A stretch of 64,000 bases of DNA, from NCBI RefSeq assembly GCF_022664535.1, contig NZ_JAKUJY010000005.1, positions 124,001-188,000 of the forward strand, written 5' to 3'. Positions 40,531-49,872 of this stretch are shown one piece after another (position 1 is the first letter of the stretch; the number at the start of each line of letters is the position of its first letter). The position numbers and the translations under genes were made by a program. The stretch comes from Sphingobium trunci (GTDB lineage: Bacteria; Pseudomonadota; Alphaproteobacteria; Sphingomonadales; Sphingomonadaceae). Below the pieces are notes generated by a model. That model was not told where the DNA came from. It saw nothing but the letters and a program-made list of their open reading frames with translations, and made no database searches.

Positions 40531-41673
40531 TCATTGCCGCAGCATGTCGCGGGCGACGATCATGCGCATCACCTGATTGGTGCCTTCCAGGATGGAATGC
40601 ACGCGCAAATCGCGCCAGAAGCGCTCGATCGGATAGTCCATCAAATAGCCGTAGCCGCCATGCAGTTGCAGTGCGCGATCGACCACCGACGATCCGGTAT
40701 CCGTCGCAAAGCGCTTGGCCATGGCGGCAAAGCGCGTCTTGTCGGGCGCATTTTCGGTCACCTTGACGGCAGCGGCGTAGAGCAGGGTACGCGCGGCCTC
40801 CAACTCGGTCTGCATGTCGGCGAGCGTGAACTGCGTATTCTGGAAATCGGCGATGGCCTGCCCGAACTGCCTGCGTTCCCTGGTATAGGCGACAGCCTCA
40901 TCGATGCATCGTTGCGCCCCGCCCAGCGAGCAGGCACCGATATTGAGCCGTCCGCCGTCCAGTCCCATCATCGCGATGCGGAAGCCTTCCCCCTCGACAC
41001 CGATGAGATTTTCGGCCGGAACGCGCACGCCGTCGAAATTGACCTGTGCCGTCGGCTGGGAATGCCAGCCCAGTTTGCGTTCCTGCGCGCCGAAGCTGAC
41101 ACCGGGCATGTCCTTCTCGATGACGAGGCAACTGATGCCCTTGGGGCCTTCGTCGCCGGTCCGGACCATGACGACGTAGATCTCGTTCTCGCCGCCACCG
41201 GAGATGAACTGTTTGGAGCCGGTGACGACATAATGATCGCCGTCCCTGACCGCCCGCGTCTTGAGCGCCGCGGCATCCGATCCCGATCCCGCTTCGGTCA
41301 GGCAGTAGCTGCCAATGCGTTCCATCGGCACCATGGAGGGGAGATATTTGTCCTTGACCACCTGGCTGCCGAAGCGGTCGATCATCCAGGCGGCCATATT
41401 GTGGATCGAGATGAAGGCGCTGGTCGACGGACAGCCATAGGCCATGGCTTCCATGATGAGCGCCGCCTCCAGCCTGCCAAGACCGATTCCGCCGGCCTCC
41501 TGGGACACATAAATGCTGCCGAAGCCCAACTCGGCAGCAGCGCGTATCGTGTCGCGGGGGAAGATATGCTTTTCGTCCCACTCCGCCGCATGGGGCGTGA
41601 TGGCATCGGCCGTGAACCGGCGGGCCATGTCCTGGATGGCCAACTGGTCCTCGGTGAGATCGAACTGGCTCAC
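40531..41673 (-). CDS. Acyl-CoA dehydrogenase, probably isobutyryl-CoA dehydrogenase
   Basis: 380 residues with the three acyl-CoA dehydrogenase domains: YCLTEAGSGSDAAAL binds FAD and substrate, RRQFGQAIADFQ and QLHGGYGYLMDYP are family signatures, and the catalytic Glu is in ILEGTNQVMRM. The GTG start follows GGGAGAG; ATG alternatives upstream would cross the LysR operator. The gene group marks isobutyryl-CoA as the likely substrate. Confidence 0.92.
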   Translation of the reverse strand: MSQFDLTEDQLAIQDMARRFTADAITPHAAEWDEKHIFPRDTIRAAAELGFGSIYVSQEAGGIGLGRLEAALIMEAMAYGCPSTSAFISIHNMAAWMIDRFGSQVVKDKYLPSMVPMERIGSYCLTEAGSGSDAAALKTRAVRDGDHYVVTGSKQFISGGGENEIYVVMVRTGDEGPKGISCLVIEKDMPGVSFGAQERKLGWHSQPTAQVNFDGVRVPAENLIGVEGEGFRIAMMGLDGGRLNIGACSLGGAQRCIDEAVAYTRERRQFGQAIADFQNTQFTLADMQTELEAARTLLYAAAVKVTENAPDKTRFAAMAKRFATDTGSSVVDRALQLHGGYGYLMDYPIERFWRDLRVHSILEGTNQVMRMIVARDMLRQ

Positions 41674-41715
41674 ATGCTCTCCCTGATGCCTATTTCCGAT
41701 CCCCTGTAGATAAGA

Positions 41716-41739
41716 TGCGGAATTGCATGCAACAACGCA
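41716..41739. promoter_or_regulatory. Dyad operator between valine-degradation genes and LysR gene
   Basis: TTGCATGCAA at 41723-41732 is a perfect palindrome. Outer TGCG (41716-41719) and CGCA (41736-41739) are symmetric about the same centre, giving a 24-base dyad. It fills the gap between the divergent acyl-CoA dehydrogenase and LysR genes, where a LysR protein would bind. An overlapping GCAGTTCTGC near 41737-41746 may be a second half. Confidence 0.55.
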
Positions 41740-41784
41740 GTTCTGCATAGGCTTCCAGCGATTTTGCAGTTTATGGGGCGGCGC

Positions 41785-42663
41785 ATGTTCGATTGGGACG
41801 ATCTCAGGGTCTTTCTGGCGGTGGCGCGGACCCGAAAGCTGGCGCCCGCCGCCCGCGCCCTAGGGATCGACGCCACCACGATCGCCCGGCGCCTGGCCCG
41901 GCTGGAGCGAAATCTGGGGCTGGAACTGTTCGAAATGGGGGTGGGGGAGCGGACGCTGACCGCGCGCGGCCAGGCCCTGTTGCGTCATGCCGAAGGCATC
42001 GAGAGCGCGGCGCTCGCCATGATGGAGGAGGCGACCGGGCAGGAACATCATCTGAGCGGACAGGTGAGGCTGTCCGTGGCGGAGGGCTTCGGCACATGGG
42101 TGCTGGCGCCGGGTCTGGCCGACTTCAGCCGGCGCCACCCCGGCATCAGGCTGGATCTGATCACGGCTTCGGGCTTCCTCAATCCGTCCAAGCGCGAAGC
42201 GGACATGGCGGTCATGCTCGCCCGGCCGCAACGGGGAAGGCTGTCGGTCCGTCGCATGGGCGATTACCGGCTGCATCTCTATGCGTCGCCCGATTATCTG
42301 GCGCGGTCAGGGACGCCGCGGCGAACCGCTGATCTGGGCCACCATGTGCTGGTCGGTTATGTGCCGGAATTCATCTTCTCGCCCGAACTCGACTATCTGG
42401 ATGAGGTCGAGGCCGGGCTGGAGGCCAGCCTGCGCGCGACCAGCATCAATATGCAGCACCGGATGATCGCCGAGGGAGCCGGGATCGGCGTGCTGCCCGA
42501 CTTCATCGCCGGGCGCGACGCCGCGCTGGTGCCGGTGATGGGCGATGTTGTCGAGATCACGCGCAGTTTCTGGCTGGTCACGCATGGCGACCTCAAGAAA
42601 CTGCCGCGCATCGCGGCGGTGGCGGCATGGTTGCAGGAGCGTATCGAAACGCTGAAATGTTGA
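41785..42663 (+). CDS. LysR-family transcriptional regulator
   Basis: 292 residues: N-terminal winged helix (FDWDDLRVFLAVARTRKLAP, TTIARRLARLERNLG) and a C-terminal effector domain from about residue 90. The ATG at 41785 gives the usual start just before the DNA-binding helix; earlier candidates at 41764 (TTG) and 41773 add a few residues. It is divergent from the valine-degradation genes, so autoregulation and control of that operon are likely. The inducer is unknown. Confidence 0.88.
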   Translation: MFDWDDLRVFLAVARTRKLAPAARALGIDATTIARRLARLERNLGLELFEMGVGERTLTARGQALLRHAEGIESAALAMMEEATGQEHHLSGQVRLSVAEGFGTWVLAPGLADFSRRHPGIRLDLITASGFLNPSKREADMAVMLARPQRGRLSVRRMGDYRLHLYASPDYLARSGTPRRTADLGHHVLVGYVPEFIFSPELDYLDEVEAGLEASLRATSINMQHRMIAEGAGIGVLPDFIAGRDAALVPVMGDVVEITRSFWLVTHGDLKKLPRIAAVAAWLQERIETLKC

Positions 42664-42768
42664 GCCCTTTGGCCCAAGCGACCAGAAAACAGTCCGAAAG
42701 CCAATCGACGGCACCCTTCCAGCCCGCTAAGGGAGTCGTTATGACAAGCTTCTGGTCGCATCTCACTC

Positions 42769-43398
42769 ATGCAGCATAAGCCCAAGCGCAGCCGGGCGCT
42801 CGCCCTGCCTCGCAGCGAGTGTCGCTCGCGAGCGACCGAATATCTCGACTTTCTGGCCGCCTGGGTGAGCAAGCCGCGTCAGACGGCTTCGGTGGTGCCC
42901 AGCAGCCGCTATCTTGCGCGGTTGATGGTCGAGCATATCAATCCCGACGACGGCCGCGTGCTGGAACTGGGGGGCGGTACCGGCGTCTTTACCCGTGCGA
43001 TATTGGGCACCGGGCTTCCGCCCGAAAAGCTGGAGGTGGTGGAGATCAATCCCGCCTTCGCCCGCGGCCTGCGACGGCATTTCCCTCAGGTATCGGTGCT
43101 GGAAACCCCGGCGCAGATCGTCTCGGCATCCGCGGCCGGGGAGCCGGGCGAATATCAGGCGGTGATCAGCGGCCTGCCTCTGCTGGCCATGGATCGGCAG
43201 ATGCATGCCGACATTCTGTCGGAGAGCTTCCGCATGTTGCGGCCCGGCGGTGGCTTCATCCAGTTCACCTATTCGATGCGCCCGCCGGTCAGTCGCGAGA
43301 TTCTCGACGCGCTGGACCTGGATGTCGTGCGCGTGGGCCAGACCGTCCGCAATTTTCCTCCTGCCACGGTCTTCCGCTTTTTCCGCAAGGGTGAATAA
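42769..43398 (+). CDS. pmtA: Phospholipid N-methyltransferase (PmtA-like)
   Basis: 209 residues with the class I SAM-methyltransferase motif [15 protein letters not shown]. The preceding [20 protein letters not shown] segment is typical of the Rhodobacter/Agrobacterium-type phosphatidylethanolamine N-methyltransferases, which make phosphatidylcholine at the inner membrane. A relationship to rRNA dimethylases is distant. An ABC-2 exporter follows in the same direction. Confidence 0.75.
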   Translation: MQHKPKRSRALALPRSECRSRATEYLDFLAAWVSKPRQTASVVPSSRYLARLMVEHINPDDGRVLELGGGTGVFTRAILGTGLPPEKLEVVEINPAFARGLRRHFPQVSVLETPAQIVSASAAGEPGEYQAVISGLPLLAMDRQMHADILSESFRMLRPGGGFIQFTYSMRPPVSREILDALDLDVVRVGQTVRNFPPATVFRFFRKGE

Positions 43399-43466
43399 GC
43401 CTCCGCTTGTGTCCCGTCGGTGACGCCCTATCTTGGCCGCTCAGCAAGAAGGGGGCACTGCCGCAC

Positions 43467-44399
43467 ATGGCATCCATCATCAGCGTTTCCGGCCTGACCA
43501 AAAGCTATGCTTCGGGTTTTCAGGCGCTTAAGGGCGTCGACCTGGAGATTGAGGAAGGCGAGATTTTCGCGCTATTGGGGCCGAACGGCGCAGGCAAGAC
43601 GACGATGATCTCCATCATCTGCGGCAATGTCCGTCCCACCGGCGGCAGCGTCACCGTGGCAGGGCATGACATCATCAGCGGCTATCGCGGTTCGCGCTCC
43701 GCCATCGGGCTGGTGCCGCAGGAATTGCACACCGATTCCTTCGAGCGGGTGATCGATACGGTCCGTTTTTCGCGGGGCCTGTTCGGCAAGCCGCGCAACG
43801 ACGCCCATATCGAGAAGATCCTGCGCGACCTCTCGCTCTGGGACAAGCGCAATAACAAGATATTGGAACTGTCGGGCGGCATGAAGCGCCGCGTGATGAT
43901 CGCCAAGGCGCTGTCCCATGAACCGCGCATCCTGTTCCTTGACGAGCCGACGGCAGGCGTCGATGTCGAACTGCGACGCGACATGTGGAAGCTGATCGGC
44001 GAATTGCGCCAGACCGGCGTCACCATCATCCTGACCACCCATTATATCGAGGAGGCCGAGGAAATGGCCGATCGTGTGGGCGTCATCAACAAGGGCGAAC
44101 TGGTGCTGGTCGAGGAAAAGACCGCTCTCATGAAGAAGCTTGGCAAGAAGACGCTGACCGTTTCGCTGGTCGATACGCTGTACGCCGTCCCGCCGGAACT
44201 GGCGGAATGGCATGTGACGCTCAAGAATGAAGGCCATGAGATCGAGTATCTGTTCGATACCCAGGCCGAACGCACCGGCGTGTCGTCGCTGCTGCGCAGG
44301 CTGGGGGATCTGGGCATAGGCTATAAGGACCTCAATACCGAACAGAGCAGCCTGGAGGATATTTTCGTCAGTCTGGTCCACCAGGAGAAAGCGGCATGA
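43467..44399 (+). CDS. ABC-2 exporter ATP-binding protein (YadG-like)
   Basis: 310 residues. Walker A is [12 protein letters not shown], the signature ELSGGMKRR, Walker [13 protein letters not shown], and the H-loop [13 protein letters not shown]-terminal domain follows (about residues 225-310), as in YadG-type subunits. The ATG overlaps nothing upstream, and the stop overlaps the permease ATG (ATGA). The exported substrate is unknown; YadGH-like exporters are often linked to lipids or polysaccharides. Confidence 0.92.
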   Translation: MASIISVSGLTKSYASGFQALKGVDLEIEEGEIFALLGPNGAGKTTMISIICGNVRPTGGSVTVAGHDIISGYRGSRSAIGLVPQELHTDSFERVIDTVRFSRGLFGKPRNDAHIEKILRDLSLWDKRNNKILELSGGMKRRVMIAKALSHEPRILFLDEPTAGVDVELRRDMWKLIGELRQTGVTIILTTHYIEEAEEMADRVGVINKGELVLVEEKTALMKKLGKKTLTVSLVDTLYAVPPELAEWHVTLKNEGHEIEYLFDTQAERTGVSSLLRRLGDLGIGYKDLNTEQSSLEDIFVSLVHQEKAA

Positions 44400-45166
44400 G
44401 CGGGTTCAATCATCGCGCGATCTGGTCGATCTACAAGTTCGAGCTGCACAGATTCTGCCGCACGCTGCTGACCGGCCTGCTGGTTCCGGTGATCACGACT
44501 TCCCTCTATTTCGTGGTGTTCGGCGGTGCAATCGGCTCGCGGATGACGCAGATCGACGGCATTCCCTATGCGGCCTTCATCGTGCCTGGCCTCATCATGA
44601 TGTCGATGTTCACGGAAAGCATCTTCAACGCCAGTTTCGGCATCTACATGCCCAAATTCACCGGCACCATCTACGAATTGCTGTCCGCCCCCGTTTCCGC
44701 TGCGGAAACAATCGCAGCCTATGTCGGTGCGGCGGCGACCAAATCCCTGATCGTCGGCACGATCATCTTCCTGACGGCCCATCTGTTCGTCGAAATCCAT
44801 GTTGCGCACCCGCTGGCGATGGCGGCGTTCATGGTGTTGATCGCGATCAGCTTCTGCCTGTTCGGTTTCATCCTGGGCATATGGGCACAAAGTTTCGAGC
44901 AGCTTCAGGTGATCCCGCTGCTCATCATCATGCCGATGACCTTTCTGGGCGGCGCCTTCTATTCGATCCACATGCTGGCGCAGCCCTGGCGGACGATCAC
45001 CCTCTTCAACCCGATCGTCTATCTGATCTCGGGCTTCCGCTGGACCTTCTTCGGCCGGGGCGATGTGGGGATTGAGTTCAGCCTGCTGTTCATCGCCGGA
45101 ATGCTCGCTCTCTGTCTTGGCATCATCGGCTGGATGTTCCGCACCGGCTACCGGCTGAAGAAATAG
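44396..45166 (+). CDS. ABC-2 type permease (YadH-like)
   Basis: 256 residues with six membrane segments and the ABC-2 signature region [19 protein letters not shown]. It pairs with the upstream ATPase, with which it overlaps by four bases, so the transporter is a 2+2 assembly in the inner membrane. The substrate is not indicated by sequence. Confidence 0.92.
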   Translation: MSGFNHRAIWSIYKFELHRFCRTLLTGLLVPVITTSLYFVVFGGAIGSRMTQIDGIPYAAFIVPGLIMMSMFTESIFNASFGIYMPKFTGTIYELLSAPVSAAETIAAYVGAAATKSLIVGTIIFLTAHLFVEIHVAHPLAMAAFMVLIAISFCLFGFILGIWAQSFEQLQVIPLLIIMPMTFLGGAFYSIHMLAQPWRTITLFNPIVYLISGFRWTFFGRGDVGIEFSLLFIAGMLALCLGIIGWMFRTGYRLKK

Positions 45167-45177
45167 GACAGGCAAAA

Positions 45178-45209
45178 GGAAAGGGCGGCCCGATCGCGCC
45201 GCCCTTTCC
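45178..45209. terminator. Bidirectional terminator after the ABC permease
   Basis: GGAAAGGGCGGC and GCCGCCCTTTCC form a perfect twelve-base stem around an eight-base loop. On the plus strand the arm ends CCCTTTCCTTTCCC. It separates the permease from the convergent hypothetical gene. Confidence 0.8.
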
Positions 45210-45228
45210 TTTCCCGGTCATCCGGCGG

Positions 45229-45549
45229 TCAGGCCGCCGCGCTCTCCGGCGCGATGGCGAACAGGGTGACGCCCTTATATTTGCCGTCGCTTTCATCATA
45301 GAGGCCGTGCATCGCCTCGAAAGTCTCGTCGATCACGCTGACCTCGTTGAGCCCGGCGAGCTTGAAAGTGCCCAGCTTCAGCTCGCGGGGCGGACGGCCT
45401 TCGCGCTCGATGGTGACGGCGTCGATGAACATCTCGTCATGGCGGGTGTAGAGAATGTGCGGCGCCAGCTTGACGACCATCTTGTTATAGGTCGCCATCA
45501 GGCACTTCTGGAGCGCGATTGCTTCGAAAATGGTGGTCGGAGAGGTCAT
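45229..45549 (-). CDS. Conserved hypothetical protein
   Basis: 106 residues, mixed alpha/beta, no signal peptide. I do not recognise a family. It has a run of beta-strand-like segments (VVKLAPHILYTRHDEMFIDA, ELKLGTFKLAGLNEVSVID) that suggest a small compact domain. It sits alone between the terminator and the MATE gene, and the ATG is preceded by a short AT-rich leader. Confidence 0.65.
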   Translation of the reverse strand: MTSPTTIFEAIALQKCLMATYNKMVVKLAPHILYTRHDEMFIDAVTIEREGRPPRELKLGTFKLAGLNEVSVIDETFEAMHGLYDESDGKYKGVTLFAIAPESAAA

Positions 45550-45650
45550 GATGGGTTTTCATTACTGATTCGTCGCGATCGTTCAATTGCTTTGTGCGTC
45601 GCACCATCGTCCCATGACGCAACTCGGCGTATTTTCGGGACGAATGCCGA

Positions 45651-47027
45651 TCAGGGATTTTGCGTATGCGATACCAGGCCCAGCCTTTCCCGCATCGCCC
45701 AGCGGATCACCAGCAGCAACGCGACGACTCCAAGCCCGCTGGCCAGGCCCAGCCAGATGCCGATGCCCTTGAAGCCCAGGGGGAAGGCCAGGATCACCCC
45801 GACGCCAATGCCGATGATCCAATAGCCGATCAGGGCAAAGATCATCGGCACCCGCGTGTCCTGAATGCCGCGCAGCACGCCCGCGCCGACCGCCTGCGTC
45901 GCATCCACGAGTTGGAAGAGCGCCGCTATGCCCAGAAAACTCACGGCTAGTGCAGCCGTCCGCCCATTGGCGGGATCGCCAAGGTCGAGAAAGGCCGAGA
46001 TCAGCGTCCGTGGCATGGTGATGAGGAGGGTTGCGGCCATCAGCGCAAAGCCCGTGCCGATCGCGAGGGCCAGCCATCCCGCGCGGCCCACGCCCGCCCG
46101 GTCCCTTTTCCCATAGGCCAGTCCGACCCGCACCGTCGCTGCCTGGCCGATTCCCATGGGCACCATGAACATCAGGGCGGCGATCTGGATGGCCACGGCA
46201 TGGGCGGCGAGCGAGTCGCGGTCGATCAATCCCATGAGAAAAGCGGATGCATTGAACACGGTCGTCTCGAAACCCAGCGTGACGGCGATCGGCAGCCCCA
46301 GCGCCCAGACGGCGCGATGGCGTTCCCGGTCCCGGGTCCAGAAGCGGCCGAGCAGCCGATAGCGCCGGAAGCGCCGGTCGATCAATATGACGGACAGCAG
46401 GCCCAGAAACAGGAAGGAGGAGGACAGGCTGCTGGCGATCCCCGCGCCGAACAGGCCAAGCGCCGGAAGCCCCAGATGGCCGAAGATCAGCGCCCAGCCG
46501 GCCAGCACATTGAAGGGGATGGCGCAGACCATGATGACAAGACCCCAGACCGGCCGCTCCAGCGCCGATATGAAGTTTCGCAGCGTGGTGAAGCCGAGAA
46601 AGGGCAACAAGGCCCATTGCAGTCCGCGCATCAGCAGGCCCGCCTGGCGCGCAAGGTCGGCTTGCTGTCCCATGGCACGCAAGATGGCTTCGCATTCCCA
46701 CAGCAAGGCCCAGGCGGGCAGTACGAACAGCGCCGCCGCGCGCAGGGTCTGATGGACCGTCCTCCGCACGTCCCGCACCGAATGGCGCCGCCGTCCGCGC
46801 TCGCTGGCGATCAGGGGCGCGGCGGCAGTCACCAGACCCATGCCGAAGATCAGGAAGGCGTTGAACAGATTGATCGCCAAGGCGCCCGAAGCCACGGCAC
46901 CCGCACCCAGCCGCCCGAGCAGCAGCAGGTCGGTCGCCGCGATCCCCGCCCAGGCGACATTGCCCGCGATCATCGGCAGCGCGAGCGCCGTCAGCGCTCC
47001 GGCTTCAAGGCGCCATGGCGACGCCAT
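45651..47027 (-). CDS. MATE family multidrug efflux transporter
   Basis: 458 residues and twelve membrane helices in two related halves. The family signature appears in LALPMIAGNVAWAGIAATD at the start, GQAATVRVGLAYG in the second half, and VGAGVLRGIQDTRVP. It extrudes cationic compounds using a Na+ or H+ gradient. The ATG overlaps the DUF808 stop (TGATG); a TTG one codon earlier is unlikely. Confidence 0.9.
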   Translation of the reverse strand: MASPWRLEAGALTALALPMIAGNVAWAGIAATDLLLLGRLGAGAVASGALAINLFNAFLIFGMGLVTAAAPLIASERGRRRHSVRDVRRTVHQTLRAAALFVLPAWALLWECEAILRAMGQQADLARQAGLLMRGLQWALLPFLGFTTLRNFISALERPVWGLVIMVCAIPFNVLAGWALIFGHLGLPALGLFGAGIASSLSSSFLFLGLLSVILIDRRFRRYRLLGRFWTRDRERHRAVWALGLPIAVTLGFETTVFNASAFLMGLIDRDSLAAHAVAIQIAALMFMVPMGIGQAATVRVGLAYGKRDRAGVGRAGWLALAIGTGFALMAATLLITMPRTLISAFLDLGDPANGRTAALAVSFLGIAALFQLVDATQAVGAGVLRGIQDTRVPMIFALIGYWIIGIGVGVILAFPLGFKGIGIWLGLASGLGVVALLLVIRWAMRERLGLVSHTQNP

Positions 47028-47956
47028 CAATGCTTCTTGAAGAGATGCAGGACCGCGACCACGATTGCGCCGACCACCAGTCCGACCATGCCAGACCCGA
47101 CGGCATTCACGACCCAGTCCACGACCGGTGCGACGGCGGGCAGGGCCAGGGCCGCGCCTTCGGCAAGATGATGGATCGTGCCGGGAATCGCGTCCCAGTG
47201 AAATTCATGCAGCCCATGGACGATCAGCCCGCCCCCGACCCAAAGCATCGCAGCCGTACCCACAACGCCCAATATCGCCATCAGCACCGGCATGGCCTTC
47301 ACCATGGCCCGTCCGATCGACCGGACGCCTGCGGAGGATCTTTCCGCCAGGTGCAGGCCGATATCGTCCATCTTCACGATGAAGCCCACAACGCCATAGA
47401 CGCCCGCCGTAATCAGGATGGCGACGACGACGAGGATGATCGCCTGTTCCCATATCGGTTCGCTTGCCACGGTTCCAAGCGCGATCGCCATGATCTCGCC
47501 CGACAGGATGAAATCGGTGCGGATGGCTCCGGAAACCTTCTGATCCTCCAATTCCCTCGAACTGTGCGTGGTCAGAGCGTCTTCGGCGACATCATGTCCT
47601 CCCTGTATCGCCTCCAGCAGCTTCTCCACCGCCTCGTAGCAGAGAAAGGCGCCGCCCAGCATCAGCAGGGGCGGCAGGAGCCAAGGTGCAAAGGCGCTCA
47701 GGGCCAGCGCGGCGGGCAGCAGGAACAGCAGCTTGTTGCGCAGCGATCCCTTGGCGATCTTCCAGATGATCGGCAATTCGCGATCGGGCGTCAGGCCCAT
47801 GACATAGCGCGGCGTGACGGCGGTATCGTCGATCACCACGCCGGCCGCCTTCGATCCGGCCCTTCCCGCGGCGGCGGCGACATCGTCCAGCGAACTGGCC
47901 GTGAGCTTGGCAATTCCCGCTACGTCGTCCAGCAGCGCAATCAGACCCGAAGGCAT
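47027..47956 (-). CDS. DUF808 family inner-membrane protein
   Basis: 309 residues. The opening MPSGLIALLDDVAGIAKL is the DUF808/YedI signature, followed by several membrane helices and a C-terminal helix near VGLVVGAIVVAVLHLFKKH. No biochemical role is established for the family. It is coupled to the downstream MATE gene by a TGATG overlap, suggesting a shared stress or efflux role. Confidence 0.88.
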   Translation of the reverse strand: MPSGLIALLDDVAGIAKLTASSLDDVAAAAGRAGSKAAGVVIDDTAVTPRYVMGLTPDRELPIIWKIAKGSLRNKLLFLLPAALALSAFAPWLLPPLLMLGGAFLCYEAVEKLLEAIQGGHDVAEDALTTHSSRELEDQKVSGAIRTDFILSGEIMAIALGTVASEPIWEQAIILVVVAILITAGVYGVVGFIVKMDDIGLHLAERSSAGVRSIGRAMVKAMPVLMAILGVVGTAAMLWVGGGLIVHGLHEFHWDAIPGTIHHLAEGAALALPAVAPVVDWVVNAVGSGMVGLVVGAIVVAVLHLFKKH

Positions 47957-48057
47957 TGATATTCTTCCCCTGTCAGCGCCGGAATGGCGCCGGAAGCCGT
48001 CTCATAAAGGTGGGGCAGGGCAGGGGCAATGGCCTAAGCCAAACCCTGAAGAGCAGA

Positions 48058-48303
48058 TCAGTGAAGTCCGCGATAATTGCCCGGCGGGTCGCTGGCAGGG
48101 AAGGATTCGTCGAGTTGCTCGTCGACCAGATCCCAATCCCTGGCGTCGATATGCTGTTCCGCCGGGCCGGCATCACGTACTGGCGCTGATGAAGGGGCAG
48201 GCGTCCGATCCTTCTCGTCGCCGCTTGCCTGCCATTGCTGCAAGCCTTTCCATGCCGCGACGCCCAGTCCGGTGAGGAAGGCGAGTTTCAGCAACCCCTT
48301 CAT
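48058..48303 (-). CDS. Small protein with ESFPASDPP motif
   Basis: 81 residues: one N-terminal membrane segment (MKGLLKLAFLTGLGVAAWKG) followed by a linker and a C-terminal LDESFPASDPPGN motif that recurs in small proteins across alphaproteobacteria, where its role is unknown. Its ATG overlaps the stop of the preceding gene (ATGA). Confidence 0.72.
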   Translation of the reverse strand: MKGLLKLAFLTGLGVAAWKGLQQWQASGDEKDRTPAPSSAPVRDAGPAEQHIDARDWDLVDEQLDESFPASDPPGNYRGLH

Positions 48304-48632
48304 GTCGGCTTCTCCTGTCTTTCATGCAGATGGACCCAGTCCGCACGGTTATGGCTTACGCTGTCGAGCGGGAGGGCGATTTCGCCTTCCTCGTCGGTGC
48401 CCGCCGCCGGCTCGGCCGCAGGCGATATCCGTCCCACTGGCCATCGCTCCCGCAGCGCTGCGTCGATCATGGCCTGCCATATGCCTATATCGCCCGCCTC
48501 GATCATCGCTTCATCCGGGCTTTTCATGAGAGCGAGAAGGCTGGCGGCGGCCTCCACCTGCGCCTGCCAGCGATCGGGATCGCCGGCAGCCAGATGACGG
48601 GCCAGCCGTTCAATGAGCGTGCGCTGCTCCAT
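48300..48632 (-). CDS. Hypothetical cytoplasmic protein
   Basis: 110 residues, helical, acidic in the C-terminal third (AAGTDEEGEIALPLD). No known domain is seen. The ATG at 48632 gives a continuous helical start (MEQRTLIERLARHLAAGDPD); the frame stays open to 49058 but that extension is antisense to the next gene. It is coupled to the ESFPASDPP gene by ATGA overlap. Confidence 0.6.
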   Translation of the reverse strand: MEQRTLIERLARHLAAGDPDRWQAQVEAAASLLALMKSPDEAMIEAGDIGIWQAMIDAALRERWPVGRISPAAEPAAGTDEEGEIALPLDSVSHNRADWVHLHERQEKPT

Positions 48633-48758
48633 GACAGGCTGAACGCTGTCCCGCCCCCTCTGTTCCCCTATGTCGTGACGGGAGTGAAGCGATGTGAACG
48701 AGAGCGGCCGCCGCTCGTTGGAGGAGATGGATGGGGGGGACGAGACGGAGAGACGATC

Positions 48759-49064
48759 ATGCCCCGAGGTGACAAGAGCAGCTATACCGACAAGCAGAAG
48801 CGCAAGGCAGACCATATCGAGCAAGGCTATGAAGATCGTGGCGTTTCCCATGCGGAGGCGGAACGGCGTGCCTGGGCGACGGTGAACAAGGAATCGGGCG
48901 GCGGCAACAAGTCCGGCTCCGGACGCGGCAAGCCCGACAGCCATGTCTCGTCGCGCAAGGGCGGCAGGAAAGGCGGTGCCGCCTCGGCCAAGCGGCCGGC
49001 GGCGGATCGGTCCACCGCGGCGAAGAAGGGATGGGAAACTCGTCGCAGAAAAGCGCATGGCTGA
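48759..49064 (+). CDS. Small basic KGG-containing protein ('plasmid stabilization' type)
   Basis: 101 residues, strongly basic. It carries SYTDKQKRKADHIEQGYEDR, then RRAWATVNKESGGG and a low-complexity Lys/Arg/Gly tail with RKGGRKGG and AAKKGWETRRRK. Proteins with this head are often named plasmid stabilization proteins, but no plasmid is suggested here. The basic tail may bind nucleic acid. It is divergent from the 110-residue gene. Confidence 0.72.
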   Translation: MPRGDKSSYTDKQKRKADHIEQGYEDRGVSHAEAERRAWATVNKESGGGNKSGSGRGKPDSHVSSRKGGRKGGAASAKRPAADRSTAAKKGWETRRRKAHG

Positions 49065-49125
49065 GGGCCGGTCCCGCGATGCTCCTAAAGGCGCATTTCC
49101 AAGCAGGCTTTAAGCGGTGAAAGGC

Positions 49126-49872
49126 TTATTTTTCCAGCCTGATCTCAAACAGCTTTGCCCAATTCTTGCCGGTCACGAACATGCGGTCGGTCTTGGCGTC
49201 GTACGCGATGCCATTGGCGACCGCCTCACTATCTGTGGCGCCGCTGGCCCGGACAAGAGGTGAGATGTCCAGCCAGTCGATCACGGCACCGGTGTGCGGA
49301 TCGATCCGGGCGATATGGTCATCATACCAGATATTGGCCCAGATTTCACCTTTCACATATTCCAGTTCGTTGAGCCGATCCACCGGGCGTCCGTTCCAGC
49401 TCACCGTGATACGCCGTTCTTCGGTCAGCTTTTCCGGGTCCAGAAAGCGTAGTTGCGAAGTGCCGTCGCTCATGATGAGGCTGTGGCCATCCTGCGTCAG
49501 CCCCCAGCCTTCCCCTTCATAACGGAAACCGGAAACCGGCGAAAAGTCCTTCATTTTCCAGACGAAACCCTGCCGATGACGCCATGTCAGGCTGATCAGT
49601 TGGTCCTTCCAGTTGACGATGCCCTCGCCGAAATAGGGGCGGGGAATGACGCGGCGGCTCAACACCTTGCCGGTCTTGGGATCGACCTTGCGGATTTCCG
49701 ACTGGCCCTCAAGGCCTGTGCTTTCGTAAAAGGCACCATCGTGGAAGAAGAGGCCTTCGGTGAACGCGCCCGGATCATGGGGATAGCTTTTCACCAGCTT
49801 CCAGCGCGTTTCCGCCTGAGCCGGGCCAGCCAGCAGCGACGCGCTCAACAGCGCAGCCAGAACGCGCTTCAT
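49126..49872 (-). CDS. Glutaminyl-peptide cyclotransferase (plant/bacterial type)
   Basis: 248 residues with a signal peptide (LAALLSASLLAGPAQA) and a five-bladed beta-propeller sequence typical of the papaya-type glutaminyl cyclases: SYPHDPGAFTEGLFF near the start, then repeated G-x-x-Y-E and W-x-x-Q segments. It forms N-terminal pyroglutamate on exported proteins. The ATG overlaps the ygfZ stop. Confidence 0.88.
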   Translation of the reverse strand: MKRVLAALLSASLLAGPAQAETRWKLVKSYPHDPGAFTEGLFFHDGAFYESTGLEGQSEIRKVDPKTGKVLSRRVIPRPYFGEGIVNWKDQLISLTWRHRQGFVWKMKDFSPVSGFRYEGEGWGLTQDGHSLIMSDGTSQLRFLDPEKLTEERRITVSWNGRPVDRLNELEYVKGEIWANIWYDDHIARIDPHTGAVIDWLDISPLVRASGATDSEAVANGIAYDAKTDRMFVTGKNWAKLFEIRLEK

